Assembly: GCA_024349245.1 (NCBI GenBank)
Contig: JALDNG010000092.1
Coordinates: 623,001-687,000 of the forward strand
Direction: 5' to 3'
DNA from: Neodontobutis hainanensis
Lineage: Eukaryota; Chordata; Actinopteri; Gobiiformes; Odontobutidae
DNA: 64,000 nt
In this document: positions 36,443 to 51,900 of the stretch, piece by piece
Layout of the letters: each line of letters opens with the position of its first letter
Position numbering within the stretch: the first letter of the stretch is position 1
The notes under the pieces: generated by a model
What the model was told of the DNA's origin: nothing
Databases searched by the model: none
Seen by the model: only the letters and a program-made list of their open reading frames with translations
Program-made: the position numbers and the translations under genes

Positions 36443-37047
36443 CCCTTCTCGATGTCTTTTTTACAACTGGACTGTCTATACATAGCATTATGTTTACTTG
36501 AACTATTTGCACTGCCAACTGTTCATTTACAGAACCTACTGTTCACACATGCACTACAGCACTTTACATAAATATGCAATAACTTCCACTGCACTACTGT
36601 TATTCAGACAGCTTCTGTTTGTAATTATTTGCACTATATCTATTGCACTACTGCTCACCATAGCCTCACCTATCATTGTATATATCCACCCATACAATTC
36701 TGTTTATAGTAATTCACCATTGTATTTTATGTTCATAGTACATTTCCACCTAAAATTACTTCTATAATATAATCTATTTCTGACTTCTGTTTATAGCTCA
36801 CCATGTCTATCATTGTATTTACACATTTTATCATTTCTGTTTATAGCAATAGCCATCTGTATATTATTGTATAGTATGTACATATCCATCCGCAAAATAC
36901 TTTTCCATACTAACTTATTTATTTAAGCAATACTGGATATCTTGCACTTGCTGCTATTGCACTTCTGGTTAGACCTAAACTGCATTTTGTTGCATTGTAC
37001 TTGTACATGTGTAATGACAATAAAGTTGAATCTAATCAAATCTAAAA
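36443..37047 (+). mobile_element. LINE 3' UTR and tail (direct orientation)
   Basis: The stretch is full of TTGCACTAC/TGCACTTTAC words. It ends in CATGTGTAATGACAATAAAG followed by the repeating tail TTGAATCTAATCAAATCTA (37,026-37,044), the usual 3' end of a fish LINE. It points right, opposite to the adjoining reverse-transcriptase fragment. Confidence 0.65.
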
Positions 37048-37289
37048 TCCACAGAGAATGATGTGTTTAAGAACTTTGTGACCATGCTTTAATAAAAGCT
37101 GCAGGGATTATTAAAGATAATTACAGATAAGTCAAGTGTTAACTCTTTTCTCCACAGTAGCACTACGTAAAAATAAATATTGCTCTTCTGGTATTGGTAA
37201 CTCCGCTGTTTGAACGCATAAGACCAGACTTTTTTATTATAATAACAACATTTACAGAAGAAAAAGCCATGCTCTATACTTTAGAGTGA

Positions 37290-37580
37290 TGTTACCTAAA
37301 CCTTTTTTAGGGGAACCATATATCCAGAATTTCAAAAGAGCAAAAGAATTGTGACCCTGATATTTAATAGCTTTTTTGTTTTTTTGTTTTTTATAGGACT
37401 TGTATTTTGGTTATTTTTAGCATAGTTTCTCTCTTTTATTGTGCCATTTAACGTCTTTTAATGTAAATCTTACTTTTTTTCATTTTTGAAATGCCCAAGT
37501 CACAATTTTTGGCAACCCAAATATAATTTCCCGTGACACACTTTTGGCTTCTGAGCCAATGTTTGGGAATCACAGCTCTA
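37290..37580. mobile_element. Possible decayed hAT-like element
   Basis: The right end, TTGGCTTCTGAGCCAATGTT then TGGGAATCACAGC, resembles the inverted ends of hAT elements (CAGNGATTCCCAAAC). The left end (ACCTTTTTTAGGGGAACC near 37,296) matches only loosely. No transposase is present, and the assignment is weak. Confidence 0.3.
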
Positions 37581-38249
37581 GAGTGTGACATGCAGTCCAC
37601 AGAAAACCCTGTTTTGAAACTGAATGATGCTTAAAAACGTGAAGAAGTCTTTGGGCAACTAAAGATGATTTTGTAAAAAAAACAATCCTTATGCCTTTAA
37701 AAAATAATTCTACTAACATTAAATTAAAAGCAGTAAAAGTCTAGTAAAGCCACTTCGCTTTAAAGACTTCAACTTAAACGGACCTTCTAAACCTCTGCTA
37801 ACGACGTATTAATGTTTAATACACACTGATTATTTAACAGGCTCAGCAGCAGGAGACAGAAACCAGGCAGCTCTCCATTTAAGCCAAAGTTTAAATCAGC
37901 CAATGAGACTGTATTTGATTAAGTTGAGTGCTTAATCTGTGGGGACTTCATTATCTCTGTAAAGTACTGTATGCATTGTACATATGGGTTAAGATTAAAA
38001 CTAAAACCAGCCCCAGTGGGCAATTTTATTGTTTAAATATTATTTCATTGAATTTGATCAAGCTTTCCTTGTTTTCTTTCTTGTTTTCAGTCAAAATGAG
38101 ATTTTAAAAGAGCCTCCCACAAAATAAAACTGATTTGTGCATTACATTTTAGTACATATGCCATTAACCCAAATGCATTGGTCAAGTTTATGACTTATTT
38201 ATTAAGGTTATAAAATTATTATTAAGGTTTTAAAATTAAATGGCATAGT

Positions 38250-38500
38250 GAATTATAGTATCTTAGAAATTGTGTATAAAGAAAATGATAAAACAATTCC
38301 ATCAAATTTCAAAAAGTGGTTTGAAAAAAGAGGAGGTCAATACAATCTAAAAGGGCCTAAAAAAAACCCAGGTTCATGCCAAAATAAAGGAACAAAGTCT
38401 CACAGTAAGAAGGGACCTTCTCACTGTGAGACTTTGTTCCACAAATTTGTGGAATGGTCTGAGTGGAGAGGTTAAGGAATCCACATGTCAGGTCTTCAAA
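38250..38500 (+). mobile_element. Possible LINE C-terminal remnant with internal palindrome
   Basis: A 75-codon frame from 38,248 contains a K/R-rich stretch and ends in a W-S-E-W-like motif (FHKFVEWSEW) reminiscent of the LWN end of LINE ORF2. The match is loose. It carries the 52-bp palindrome at 38,389-38,440. Confidence 0.3.
38389..38440. repeat. Near-perfect 52-bp palindrome
   Basis: Two 25-bp arms beginning GGAACAAAGTCTCACAGT are inverted copies with one mismatch, separated by 2 bp (GA). The stretch would extrude as a cruciform or fold as a tight RNA hairpin. Confidence 0.9.
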
Positions 38501-38779
38501 ACATATCAAAATATGAGCTAATATGAAAAATAAAAGAAATGTTTAATGAGTATGTAATACATATAATTTATTTTAAAATAATTTTAATAATAATAATTAA
38601 TGATATTAAAAATGGCCAGATTAATATTATTTTTATCTTCTGTTTTGTAAATCATTGTGGTTGTCTTGTGTTTTTTTATTGTCTTGTTTTGTTGTATCAA
38701 GTAGTGTTTTGTTTTAAATGTTAAAAGAGGTAGGCATAAATAGGTCTTGATATTGGCCTTTTTTTAGGAGGAAGGAAGG

Positions 38780-39720
38780 CATAGCACAATTCATACACTG
38801 GGTAACTCAGTACTTTGCAGAAATAAAAGAGAATTTACAAGCAGTAAAATACATTTGAAATAAAATCAAATAAATCAAATAAAAATAAAATAAAATAAAA
38901 GAGTGCAGATAAAAGCACAGCTCAGATCTCTTACCAGTTGAACTCAGAATTGATAAAGTCTCTTGGAATTAGAGACGAAACAGGTTAAAACTCAAGATGC
39001 TGTTACTTAAACCCTTTTTTCAAGATGTCCTGGATGACTGAGAACCTTCACAGACAGTGCAGATAAAATACTTTCAGTTGTCATATGCACAGTTAAACAG
39101 AACTGTTTTCAGCTTCAGAGAGCCATGGAGAGCCCAGCAGAGCTGCTTTAAACTCTGTCCTCTGAGAGGCAGGAAGTCAGTGTAGAGACCTGAGGACAGG
39201 ACTAATATGGTTGTACTTTATGGTCTTAGTCAGGACTCGAGCAGCAGTGTTCTGTTTGCACTACAGATGTTACAGCTCGCTCAGTGAGTGCAGTGAGCAG
39301 ACCATTGCAGTAGTCCAATCTGCTGGAGATAAATGCATGGATAAGTCTGTCTAAGTCTGGTTTAGACACAACACCCTTGATTGATACCCTTGGACGGCAG
39401 TAGTTCAGTGGGTAGAACAGTCGTCCTTCAACCGGAAGGTAGGTGGTTCGATGTTAACAAGATGTTGATGTTATTGCTTTAATGTGGTTGTTAAAGTTCA
39501 AGTCTGAGTCCATTATTACCAACCGGATTCCTAACTTTTTCTTTAGTCTTTAGAGAAAGTGACTGCTGACACTTTCCCTTTGTGTGTGTGGACCAAAGAT
39601 AATGACTTCTGTCTCTTCTGGGTTAAGTTGTAGAAAGTTGTTTGGCCTCCACGCAGTGATCTGTTGGAGGCAGTGACACAGTGAATCTACAGGACCATAG
39701 AGGAAAATATTGTATTGTTT
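38780..39720 (-). mobile_element. L2-like LINE fragment carrying a SINE-head insertion
   Basis: Read on the minus strand this gives the end of L2-type ORF2. The plus-strand words GCAGTAGTCCAATCTGCTGG, AGGACTCGAGCAGCAGTGTT and GAGGCAGGAAGTCAGTGTAG are the complements of the usual LDYCN, NAAARVL and HWLPL coding segments. It shares its 3' terminal AGCACAATTCATACACTGG with the copy at 26.4 kb. It is frameshifted and interrupted at about 39,393-39,450 by a tRNA-like SINE head. Confidence 0.75.
39393..39450 (+). mobile_element. SINE tRNA-like head fragment
   Basis: GGCAGTAGTTCAGTGGGTAG supplies an A box and GGTGGTTCGATG a B box, spaced as in a tRNA gene. The SINE body is missing, so only a 5' fragment is left within the LINE remnant. 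Confidence 0.6.
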
Positions 39721-43529
<3,809 letters not shown>

Positions 43530-43768
43530 TATCAGGCCCGCAAACGGGTTTAATTCAGCCCCCAAGATAATTTTGCAAAGTAGAAAGATAAGCAATGTAT
43601 AAAATAAGCTGCATGCAATTTCTCAATCAAAAAAACTACTGTTCTAAATGTGACCACTGGATGTTGCAATAGCGCAATTAAACTGTAAACTTTAAGACGA
43701 TGTAGGATAGGCTAATTGGCAGAACGACAAGGCATCTCCGGACTATCAGGTAGCCTCATTGTCCCAAA

Positions 43769-43920
43769 ATGTATCTGTCAAAAAAGAGAAAGGAGGACAC
43801 AGAGTGCAGAGTTTTACAAGAAAAATGGTCATCATCATATTTTTTAATTGATGAGAATGGAAAACTTGTGTGTTTGGTGTGTTCACAGCAGATTTCAGTG
43901 CTGAAAGAATATAATATAAT
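43769..43920 (+). pseudogene. Remnant of hAT transposase (BED zinc-finger end)
   Basis: The first ~50 codons of a plus-strand frame read MYLSKKRKEDTECRVLQEKW, then a YF..DENGKLVCLVC segment and a KEYNI. This is the N-terminal BED-type zinc-finger region of the hAT-derived transposases related to ZBED and GTF2IRD2-like proteins. The C-x-x-C pair is present; the distal H and the catalytic domain are lost as the frame breaks after about residue 50. GC-rich sequence near 43,533-43,565 may be the element's end. Confidence 0.6.
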
Positions 43921-45518
43921 ATGTCTTCTGTGGAGATTTAAAAAAAAACAAGGATGTGTCTTGCTTGTGCCTTTCTTGTGCAGACGTTTGCTACAGGTGC
44001 TTAGATTTTTTTATTCACCATTTTCTTGGTCTGTAGCATTTATTTATTAACAGACTGTATAATATAATTCGAGCTGCTGTTGAGTGTGTCTCAGAAAACT
44101 AAAGTCTGTCACTATGAACTCTGAGGTGAGTCACTGAGAGTTATTTCCACACCAGGTTTATTGTTGGACTGTTTGGAGCTGCAGGTCTGAGAGTTTCCAC
44201 TGATGAAAGGGTTTGTTTTGTCACTGTGAGGTCAACCAGAGCTTTGGTGAACTCTCGTTAAACTCTTGACCTTTGGGGGTGTAACTGTTAGCACCTTGGT
44301 TTCAGACGCCAGACCACGTGACCATATTTGGGCAGAGAAGAAAAAGTATGAAACTTGAAAGAAGAATAAAACATTGCTGATATTGGTTTGATTTAGATTT
44401 TTGATAAAACCTAAGAACTGTCCACATTTTCAATCATAAAGAGAAATGGAGCAACAAAGGTTGGAAGTAATTGGAATAAATATTTATTTTTACATTTTTG
44501 AATGGGCTAGAGGAGTACAATTCATTTTCAGCAAGGTTAACAATATTTGTCTAGTTGGTAGGATGTTGGACTAATTCACAAAATTAAACACCTTTTCACT
44601 TTTTTTTTCATAATTAGAGCTGATGTAAAGGTTTTAGTGTTGAAAAGTGCCTAATATGTAATACAGGAACTACCAAAGTCGGACAGAGATGTGCTGCAGC
44701 ACAGACACATCCAGCTTAAATGAATGTTTTTATTTAGACAGAGCTGAAACGCTGAGCTGACGTGACATGTTTAAAGGTGCACCACGTATCTTTGAATCCA
44801 AAAATCTCTCTTCTTTCTCTCACATTGATGGTTCTTAGACATGAGGTCAGTACCACATGTTGCATATAATAAAGATCACAGGCCGGTACAGTGGACCCTA
44901 CAGAGTCCTGTTTGTACTAAATACACTAAACTGACCTACTGCTTCAGAGACATGTTATTTCTGAGAAACTTGCCACTTGGATAGTCTCTACTTGAAAACA
45001 AACATCCTGCCGGTGACAGTACAGTCGCACAGAGGGATTTACGCCCTCTACTGGCTAAAGGTTACACAAGGACACAAGTTTAAATTGTATTTCCCTTTAT
45101 TATTCTTTATTTTATTTATCCTTTATTATTATTATTAAAACACAAGGCTTATCTGTGTCAGAAAGAAGTGTATATGACTACTGTCCTCCTTTTAGGAATA
45201 TTGTGCAGATGCTAATCCACAGCAGTTTTTTTTGTCACTTTGTGCTCTTACTTTACATAATCCACCCCAGTTAAATGCTCAGACTCACAGATTACTGTCA
45301 TGCCCCATCTTTTTGTTCTGTGTTAGCCAGTCTGGTTATGTATTGTATCTGATTTCCTGTGTCTTATTGTGAAGTGCCATACCCTTGTCTGTCTGTCAGA
45401 TTGTCTTCATGCCCTTGTGTCTTTCCCTCCATTGTGATTACCTGCTCTGCCCCTACTGTGCTCCATCTGTGCCCTTTATAGTGTGTTTCACCTGTTCTGG
45501 GCCAGATTGTACTGTTAG

Positions 45519-45746
45519 GGCCTACTGTCAGAAACAGGCAAAAGGACTTGTGATGCAGACCCCACAGCAGTACAAATAAAAGCAAAGGAAAATGACCAGC
45601 GAACTCACACAAGGAGTGAGCCTTGTTTCAACCTTGTACTTTGGATAAGGATTCTGTACTTTTGCCTGGAAACTAAACCCTGTAAAATATATGCCTTCTG
45701 TGGGGTCTGCATCACAAGTCCTTTTGCTGATTTCTGACAGTAGGCC
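45519..45746. mobile_element. Hairpin element with 50-bp inverted repeats
   Basis: The arms at 45,519-45,568 and 45,697-45,746 are inverted copies beginning GGCCTACTGTCAGAAA, with only small differences. They enclose about 128 bp. This is the form of a MITE or of a foldback element. There is no coding capacity and no clear target-site duplication. Confidence 0.7.
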
Positions 45747-46036
45747 TTGACAATTTTGACACATGGCAAAACAAATCTCATGTTTTAAACTGAAACCACA
45801 CTTAGCCAGTCTCCCCATTAGCCTCTTAAACCTGGTTCATACCAGAGCATATTCAAAGCTGCATTATTTCTTAGATGTATGAACATTTTTGCCAAAGACT
45901 GTAACATAAGTTTATTCATTAAACATGTTTTACAAGATCTATAATTTAATTGATCTCAGCGAGTGTTCCTGAGTCACAGTGTGTCCTTGAACATATCGTG
46001 TGTTTGACAGTAGCACAAAGGTACAGTACCAGCACT

Positions 46037-46800
46037 ATCCATCCATCCATCCATCCATCTTCTACCGCTTATCCGGGGCCGGGTTGCGGGGGCAGCAGTC
46101 TAAGCAGAGACCCCCAGACTTCCCACTCCCCAGACTACTCCTTCTCTTCCGGGGGATACCGAGGCGTTCCCAGGCCAGCCGAGAGACATAGTCCCTCCAG
46201 CGTTTCCTAGATCTTCCCCGGGGTTTCCTCCCAGTGGGACATGCCCGGAACACCTCCCTAGGGAGGCGTCCAGGAGGCATCCGAAACAGATGCCTGAGCC
46301 ACCTCAGCTGGCTCCTCTCGATGTGGAGGAGCAGCGGCTCTACTTTGAGCTTCTCCCGAGTGACCGAGCTCCTCACCCTATCTCTAAGGGAGCGCCCCGC
46401 CACTCTGCAGAGAAAGCTCATTTCGGCCGCCTGTATCCGGGATCTTGTTCTTTTGGTCCAAAAGCTCATGACACTAGGTGAGAGTAGGAACGTAGATCGA
46501 CTGGTAAATCGAGAGCTTTGCCTTACAGCTCAGCTCCTTCTTCACCACGACAGACCGGTACATCGACCGCATTACTGCAGAAGCTGCACCGATCCGTCTG
46601 TCAATCTCACGCTCCTTCCTTCCCTCGCTCGTGAACAAGACCCCGAGATATTTAAACTCCTCCACTTGAGGCAGGAGCTCTCCACCAACCTGGAGGGGAC
46701 AAGCCACCTTTTTCCGACTGAGAACCATGGTCTCAGACTTGGAGGTGCTGATCCTCATCCCAGCCGCTTCACAGTCGGCTGCAAACCGTCCCAGTGTACA
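46037..46800 (-). mobile_element. Rex3/RTE-like LINE, 3' end
   Basis: Two adjacent minus-strand frames (46,758-46,474 and 46,469-46,062) give the C-terminal half of a fish RTE-type ORF2. The first has FKYLGVLFTSEG and a D-R-R-I-G-A-A stretch; the second has RLRWL-type LRWLRHLFRMPPGRLPREVF and the GRPR-like GRKPRGRSRKRWRDY. A frameshift near 46,470 separates them. The 3' terminus is a (GATG)n tract (46,037-46,060), the usual Rex3/RTE ending. It is 5'-truncated at about 46,800. Confidence 0.85.
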
Positions 46801-47504
46801 CTGAAGGTACCTTCAGTACCAGCCCTACTCAAGGAATAATCCATTAGAAAAGAGTGGCTCAAATGAAATAAATGAGGGTGTTCTTCAAACAGATCTGACG
46901 TTATAGCAGGTTTGAAATGCTCGGCCCAAACTAGTGTTGGACGATACTTCTCTCTGTTCTCTGCACGCAGCAGCAGTGGCCGGAGTTTTCCTTCAATCTC
47001 AGGAGCACCGCACATTAGTGTGAGGAGGTGGAAGAGGACAGAGACAATGGCTTCCTCTTTGAGCAAACCTGAAAGTTATAGGATTGTTGACAAAAAAGAT
47101 GGAGATATTTTGTCTATTTAGCAGACAAGGACATACTGTATGCAATAGGCATGGATTTTCTAGTGAGCTCAATCATATTAAACTATTTAGATATTCGTTT
47201 GTTTATAGAAAACACACACACAACATAGTTTAATAATAAATTATACTGGGTTGTTTTTTAGCCCTATGATGCACGTAATATAAATCTAAATATTATATTT
47301 GACTCTCATTTAACTTGCTATAATTGATCCCTTTTCAGACATGCAAACAGGATCAACTACAGCGAAAAGTCCAGTAAGAAAGAGTTTCTTATCGCAGTAT
47401 TTGAAAGCCATAAGAAATATGAGAAAGACTCACAAAATACAAAGAGATTAAACAGAGCAGTGGCTGAGTTTACTGTATCTGTCTAGACATGTTTTAATGT
47501 ATTC

Positions 47505-48087
47505 AGTTGTGCTTATAAGTTCACATACCCTGGCAGAATATGTGATTGTTTGGCCATTTTTCAAAGAATATGAATGATACACAAAAACTTTTCTTTCACT
47601 CATAGTTAGTGGTTGGGTGAAGTCATTTGTTGTCAAACAACTGTGTTTTTTTTTTTTTTAAATCATAATGACAACAGAAATGACCCTGATTAAAAGTTTA
47701 CATACCCCAGTTCATTAAGCCATGCATTGCCACCTTTAACATCAATGACAGCTTGAAGTCTTTTGTGGTAGGGCAGCTTTAAGCCACTCCTCAGTGATTG
47801 GACACAATCCTTACTTAAATTGTTTGGTAAAAATTGGTAATAATTGTTCTCAGTCTCCTTAGGCAGAAGGTTCAGTTACTTATTCCTCCCCCCTTTGTCA
47901 TTGTTTCCATGTTATTCTCATTAAAATTATAAAAACTTATAAATGTTTGAGTGGTTTTAGTTAAAGCAGACAACATTTATTTTTATTTGTGTCATTTTGA
48001 TAAAGAGCAGATCACATTTGATGGTGATTTTATGCAGAAATGTGAGAAATTCCAAAGGGTTCAGATACTTTTTCATGCGACTCGATG
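47505..48087. mobile_element. Tc1/mariner remnants
   Basis: The left part (from TTATAAGTTCACATACCCTGG to AAAGTTTACATACCCCAGTTC and on to about 47,830) is the terminal region of a common fish Tc1 element. The right part (GAGAAATTCCAAAGGGTTC then AGATACTTTTTCATG, about 48,037-48,083) is the end of a second Tc1 type. The transposase is gone from both. A poly-T run (47,646-47,660) lies within. Confidence 0.6.
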
Positions 48088-48717
48088 TAAGTTAAACACC
48101 TGTGAAATTATTTTTGTTCTCTGAAAAAAGTCAAAAGAATTAATTATTTTAATCACTGCTCACACTACATTTTTCTTTAACAGTTTTACAGTTTTTTTAT
48201 TATAGTTATATTTATTGGTTTCAAGCTGATGCCATGGTATCGTTCTAGTATCGGTATCGCGATACTTTGGGCAGGTATCATATCAAAAACATATTTTTGA
48301 TAACGTGACAACACTAGGCCAAACGCTGGAGTAGAACGATGTAGATGTTTAAGAAGATGGCAGGAGCTGTTGGTGCCTCAACTCTTAGTGATGTTCAAGT
48401 TAAAGAACCAAGTCCACTGAAAGAAAAGTTGTGAGTTTATCTTGTTGGATGGGAATAGACTCAGAAAGGGCTTTAGTAATAAACCCTTTCTGTTCAGTGG
48501 AAAAAGGATTCTGAATATTGAATGATGTTTGTGTATTTTATGTTTTATACATTATTATTGTTTTCCATGATTATTTAAGTCAGTTCACATAATTTAAGTA
48601 ACTATTCCTGTTACCATAAACTGAAGAGATGAGTTAAAAATTTTCACTTTATCTATGACCAGTGCTTAATTGAGCTGGATTCTGCCGGAACAGAATCTGG
48701 AACCTCTCTTTTCTTTT

Positions 48718-48723
48718 TCTTTA
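48718..48723 (-). promoter_or_regulatory. Polyadenylation signal of the Ig receptor gene
   Basis: The minus strand reads AATAAAG here, about 100 nt past the TAA stop at 48,821-48,819. It is the first canonical signal after the stop. Confidence 0.6.
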
Positions 48724-48818
48724 TTACCTTACTAAGAAAGGAATAAAGTAGAGGAATAAGTCTTATAAACCCCCAAAGCTCCAGATTTTAGACATCGAAC
48801 AATAAATTGTTCTAAAAC

Positions 48819-48941
48819 TTATTTTTGTTTTTGTTTGTTTGGTTTGTTGACGTTGGAGTAAAGTTGACTGGGACCAGAGCCGGCTGCAGAGGCCCTCACA
48901 GAGCTGTAGATCACAGTGTCGTCATTATCTCTGCTCTGAGC
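48819..48941 (-). CDS. Ig receptor, last cytoplasmic exon with ITIM and YSNV
   Basis: The acceptor is TTTTTTCAG at 48,942 onward. The exon starts in phase 0 and encodes 40 residues before TAA. It holds DDTVIYSSV (ITIM consensus V-x-Y-x-x-V) and QLYSNV. The last residues are Lys/Asn/Gln-rich because the coding strand runs into an A-rich tract. Acidic residues just before the tyrosine are typical of SH2-binding sites. Confidence 0.85.
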   Translation of the reverse strand, partial: AQSRDNDDTVIYSSVRASAAGSGPSQLYSNVNKPNKQKQK

Positions 48942-51900
48942 CTGAAAAAACTACAGAAAACACAAACAAATGTAAATAAATATCTGTTCATGTGTGATAT
49001 AAATAAATCTGATTCTTTTTATAGCTTACGTTACTGTTGGAGATAGAAATGGAGGAGTAGATGACAGTGTCTTCAGGATCAGCCTACAGCAAAGAACACA
49101 TGAGAAAATAAAGGGTGAACTGCTTATATTGAGAAACAACAGTGCTCTGTTTTGTTTCTGACTTTTCTCTTCACGTGTGTACTTTGATAGGTATATACCA
49201 TTTGTAAAAATACAGATATTCATTGATAAAATGTAGAAGTCTCTAACAGCACTAAAGAGTCCATTACACTGTGTGCACTATTAGGCAACTACAGTGCTCT
49301 TGGTCAATCTAAAATGTTAACAAACCCTAAAACCTGAACATTGAAGTAGTAAAAGTGAAGTTTTGTCTTTCTTGAGAGACTTTCTACATGTACACCATTA
49401 TTATGCAACTATTAGTGTGCAGAATTATTATTTTATTATTTATTATATTATTTTTCCATCTCACTTGTTTATTTTTACTTGTTTAAAAAACAAATTCCAA
49501 ATATAAAAATAAACATTTCTGAAATTAAAATAAATAAATAAATCAGTGACCCATATAGCCACCCTTCTTTTCAATAGCAGTCACAAGCTTTTCATTCACA
49601 GAGGCAGTCAGTTTCTTGATCTGGTCAGAATCAACTTTTTGTGCAGCTGCAACCACAGCCTCCCAGACACTCAGAGGTGTACTGTTTACCTTCACTGTAA
49701 ATGTTCTCAATAGTGTTTAAGTCAGGTGAAGAAGGGGGTCATGTCATTAGTTTCTTCATCTTTAAGGCCTCTACTGGCCAGCCACGCAGTGGAGAACTTT
49801 GATGCATGTGATGTGTTGCATAAAAATCAAAGTCTTCTTGAAAGATGCAGACTTTTTCTTGAACCACTGCTGAAGAAAGTCTCCTCTAAAAATAGTCAGT
49901 AGGTCTAAGAGTTGAGTTTTGAGTTCTTTTTACACCCGAAAAGGTCCAACTAGCTCATCTTTAATAACACCTGCCCATACCAGTACCACCTCCACCTCGC
50001 TGGCGTCTGAGTGGAGCTCTGTGTCCGTTTGATGATCCAACCACGGGCCCATCCATCTGGTCCGTCAAGAGTCACTCTCATCTCATCAGTCCACAAAACC
50101 TTTGAACAATCTGTCTTCAGAGTTCTTTTTTGAAGTTTCAACTTCTGTGTCTTGGTCAGAGGTGGTCAGGTTTCAGCTTTTCTTACCTTGGCCATGTCTC
50201 TGAGAACTGAACACCTACTTCTTGACACTCCAGGAGGTTGCAGTTGTGGAATATGGCAGCACTGAAGGATAATGTGTTCCTGGTAGCTTAACATTTGATT
50301 CTTTGCAAATCTTTGGTGGTTAATTTGCGTCTTTTCTTCACGACACGTTTCTTGCAACCCTGTTGGCTATTTGCTACAAAATGGTTCTGTGATCATGCCC
50401 CAATATCTTAGATATTTCAAGAGTGCTGCATCCCTGTGAAAGACTTTTTTGGGCCATTTTTCCTGAGGAAAATAATCTGCCTAATGTACACCTTGATACA
50501 GAGTGTTGATCTCCTTAGGCCACACCCTCCTTTGTTACACAAATACACATCACCTGATATGCATTAAATCCAATAAGGATTCAAGCTTATACAGATTGGA
50601 GTTGGAAATTATGGATAAAATGATGATATGGTCAAAATAATCCCTTGCCTAATGATTGTGCACACAGTGTAAATGCATTTATAGCCAGTAAACACAGATG
50701 TATCACCTCTGGAGGAGAACGTGGTCCACTCAAACTCTGCCCCATCTTCAGGATCTGGTTTGACTCTGGACCTGCCTCAGGAGCTAGTCTGACTCTGGAC
50801 CGGCCTCAGGATCCGGTCTGACTCTAGACCGGCCTCAGGATCTGGTTTGACTCTGGACCGCCCTCAGGATCCGGTCTAAATATGGACCGGACTCAGGATC
50901 TGGTCTGACTATAGACCGGCCTAAGGATCTAGTTTGACTCTGGAGGTGGAGATGAAAGACCTCTCTGATGGAGACTCAGACCCTCACAGTTAATTTGGGT
51001 CTGAGTCTGTCCTTCCTCCTACATCAGATCCAACTCAGCTCCTCTGTTTGTCTGGAGGTCAGGGGTCAGAGGAGACCACAACAAAGTCCTTTCAGGGACC
51101 TCCTGAGTCCTGATGCCACTGATGGACTCCTTTATTTTGTTTTTGTTGTTCTGGACAAACTATAACTATGTAAGAAGTCCAGTAACAGAACACCTCAGGT
51201 TCAGATCAGGGTCGTTCCTCCAGATGTCGCTGTTGTTCCTCTTGTCATTCCCATGAGCACAAATGTTGGGACACCAGGGTGAACTCAAACTCATGGAGCT
51301 TAAGTGGAGCTGTAAGCCCTTTTTAATGCCTTATGTATGCTCTCCCTATTCCATTATTACAATAATTACTGGTTCAGTTAATACAATCCATGAACATGAC
51401 TAACCAACAGAGTATTAGCTGTAGGCACACTACAACATTTGACCTGAAAAAGATCCATGAAGAACTGAACTGTTGTCCACAGAAATCTGCAGTATCTGGA
51501 GCAGTGCAGATGGGACCCCCTTTAATGTGACTTTGGTGTTGTGTCCAGTGAAAGTTAAGCTCTCACCAAGTCTTTAGCAGCAGCTGGTGTTAACTCCATT
51601 CCCTGGAAAACAACACACAGCAGTTATATTCAGTTCAATAAGCTGTTAGTCTTTGTTGTGTTGTGCCTTTAGCAAAAACACTGATAGGATTTTTTTTAAA
51701 CTTACATTGTTTCCATCTTCTCCAGTTCTGGGCCCTGCGCAGAAACAGAAAAAGCTGTTAAATAAACTTTATCTTAAGAAGAAACTTCCTGTAAGTGACC
51801 TATCAAAATTATAACATTATAACACTGTTCATATAAAAAAACGATTTTTTTAAACTGGGTTTGTGCTGACTATTACCTTCTGCAGGGAATAAGTTACCAT

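Noticed and set aside
46755..47066. 103-codon minus-strand frame upstream of the RTE-like LINE
   Set aside because: Its last residues are LINE sequence and the remainder shows no known domain. It is probably a chance fusion frame across the LINE boundary.
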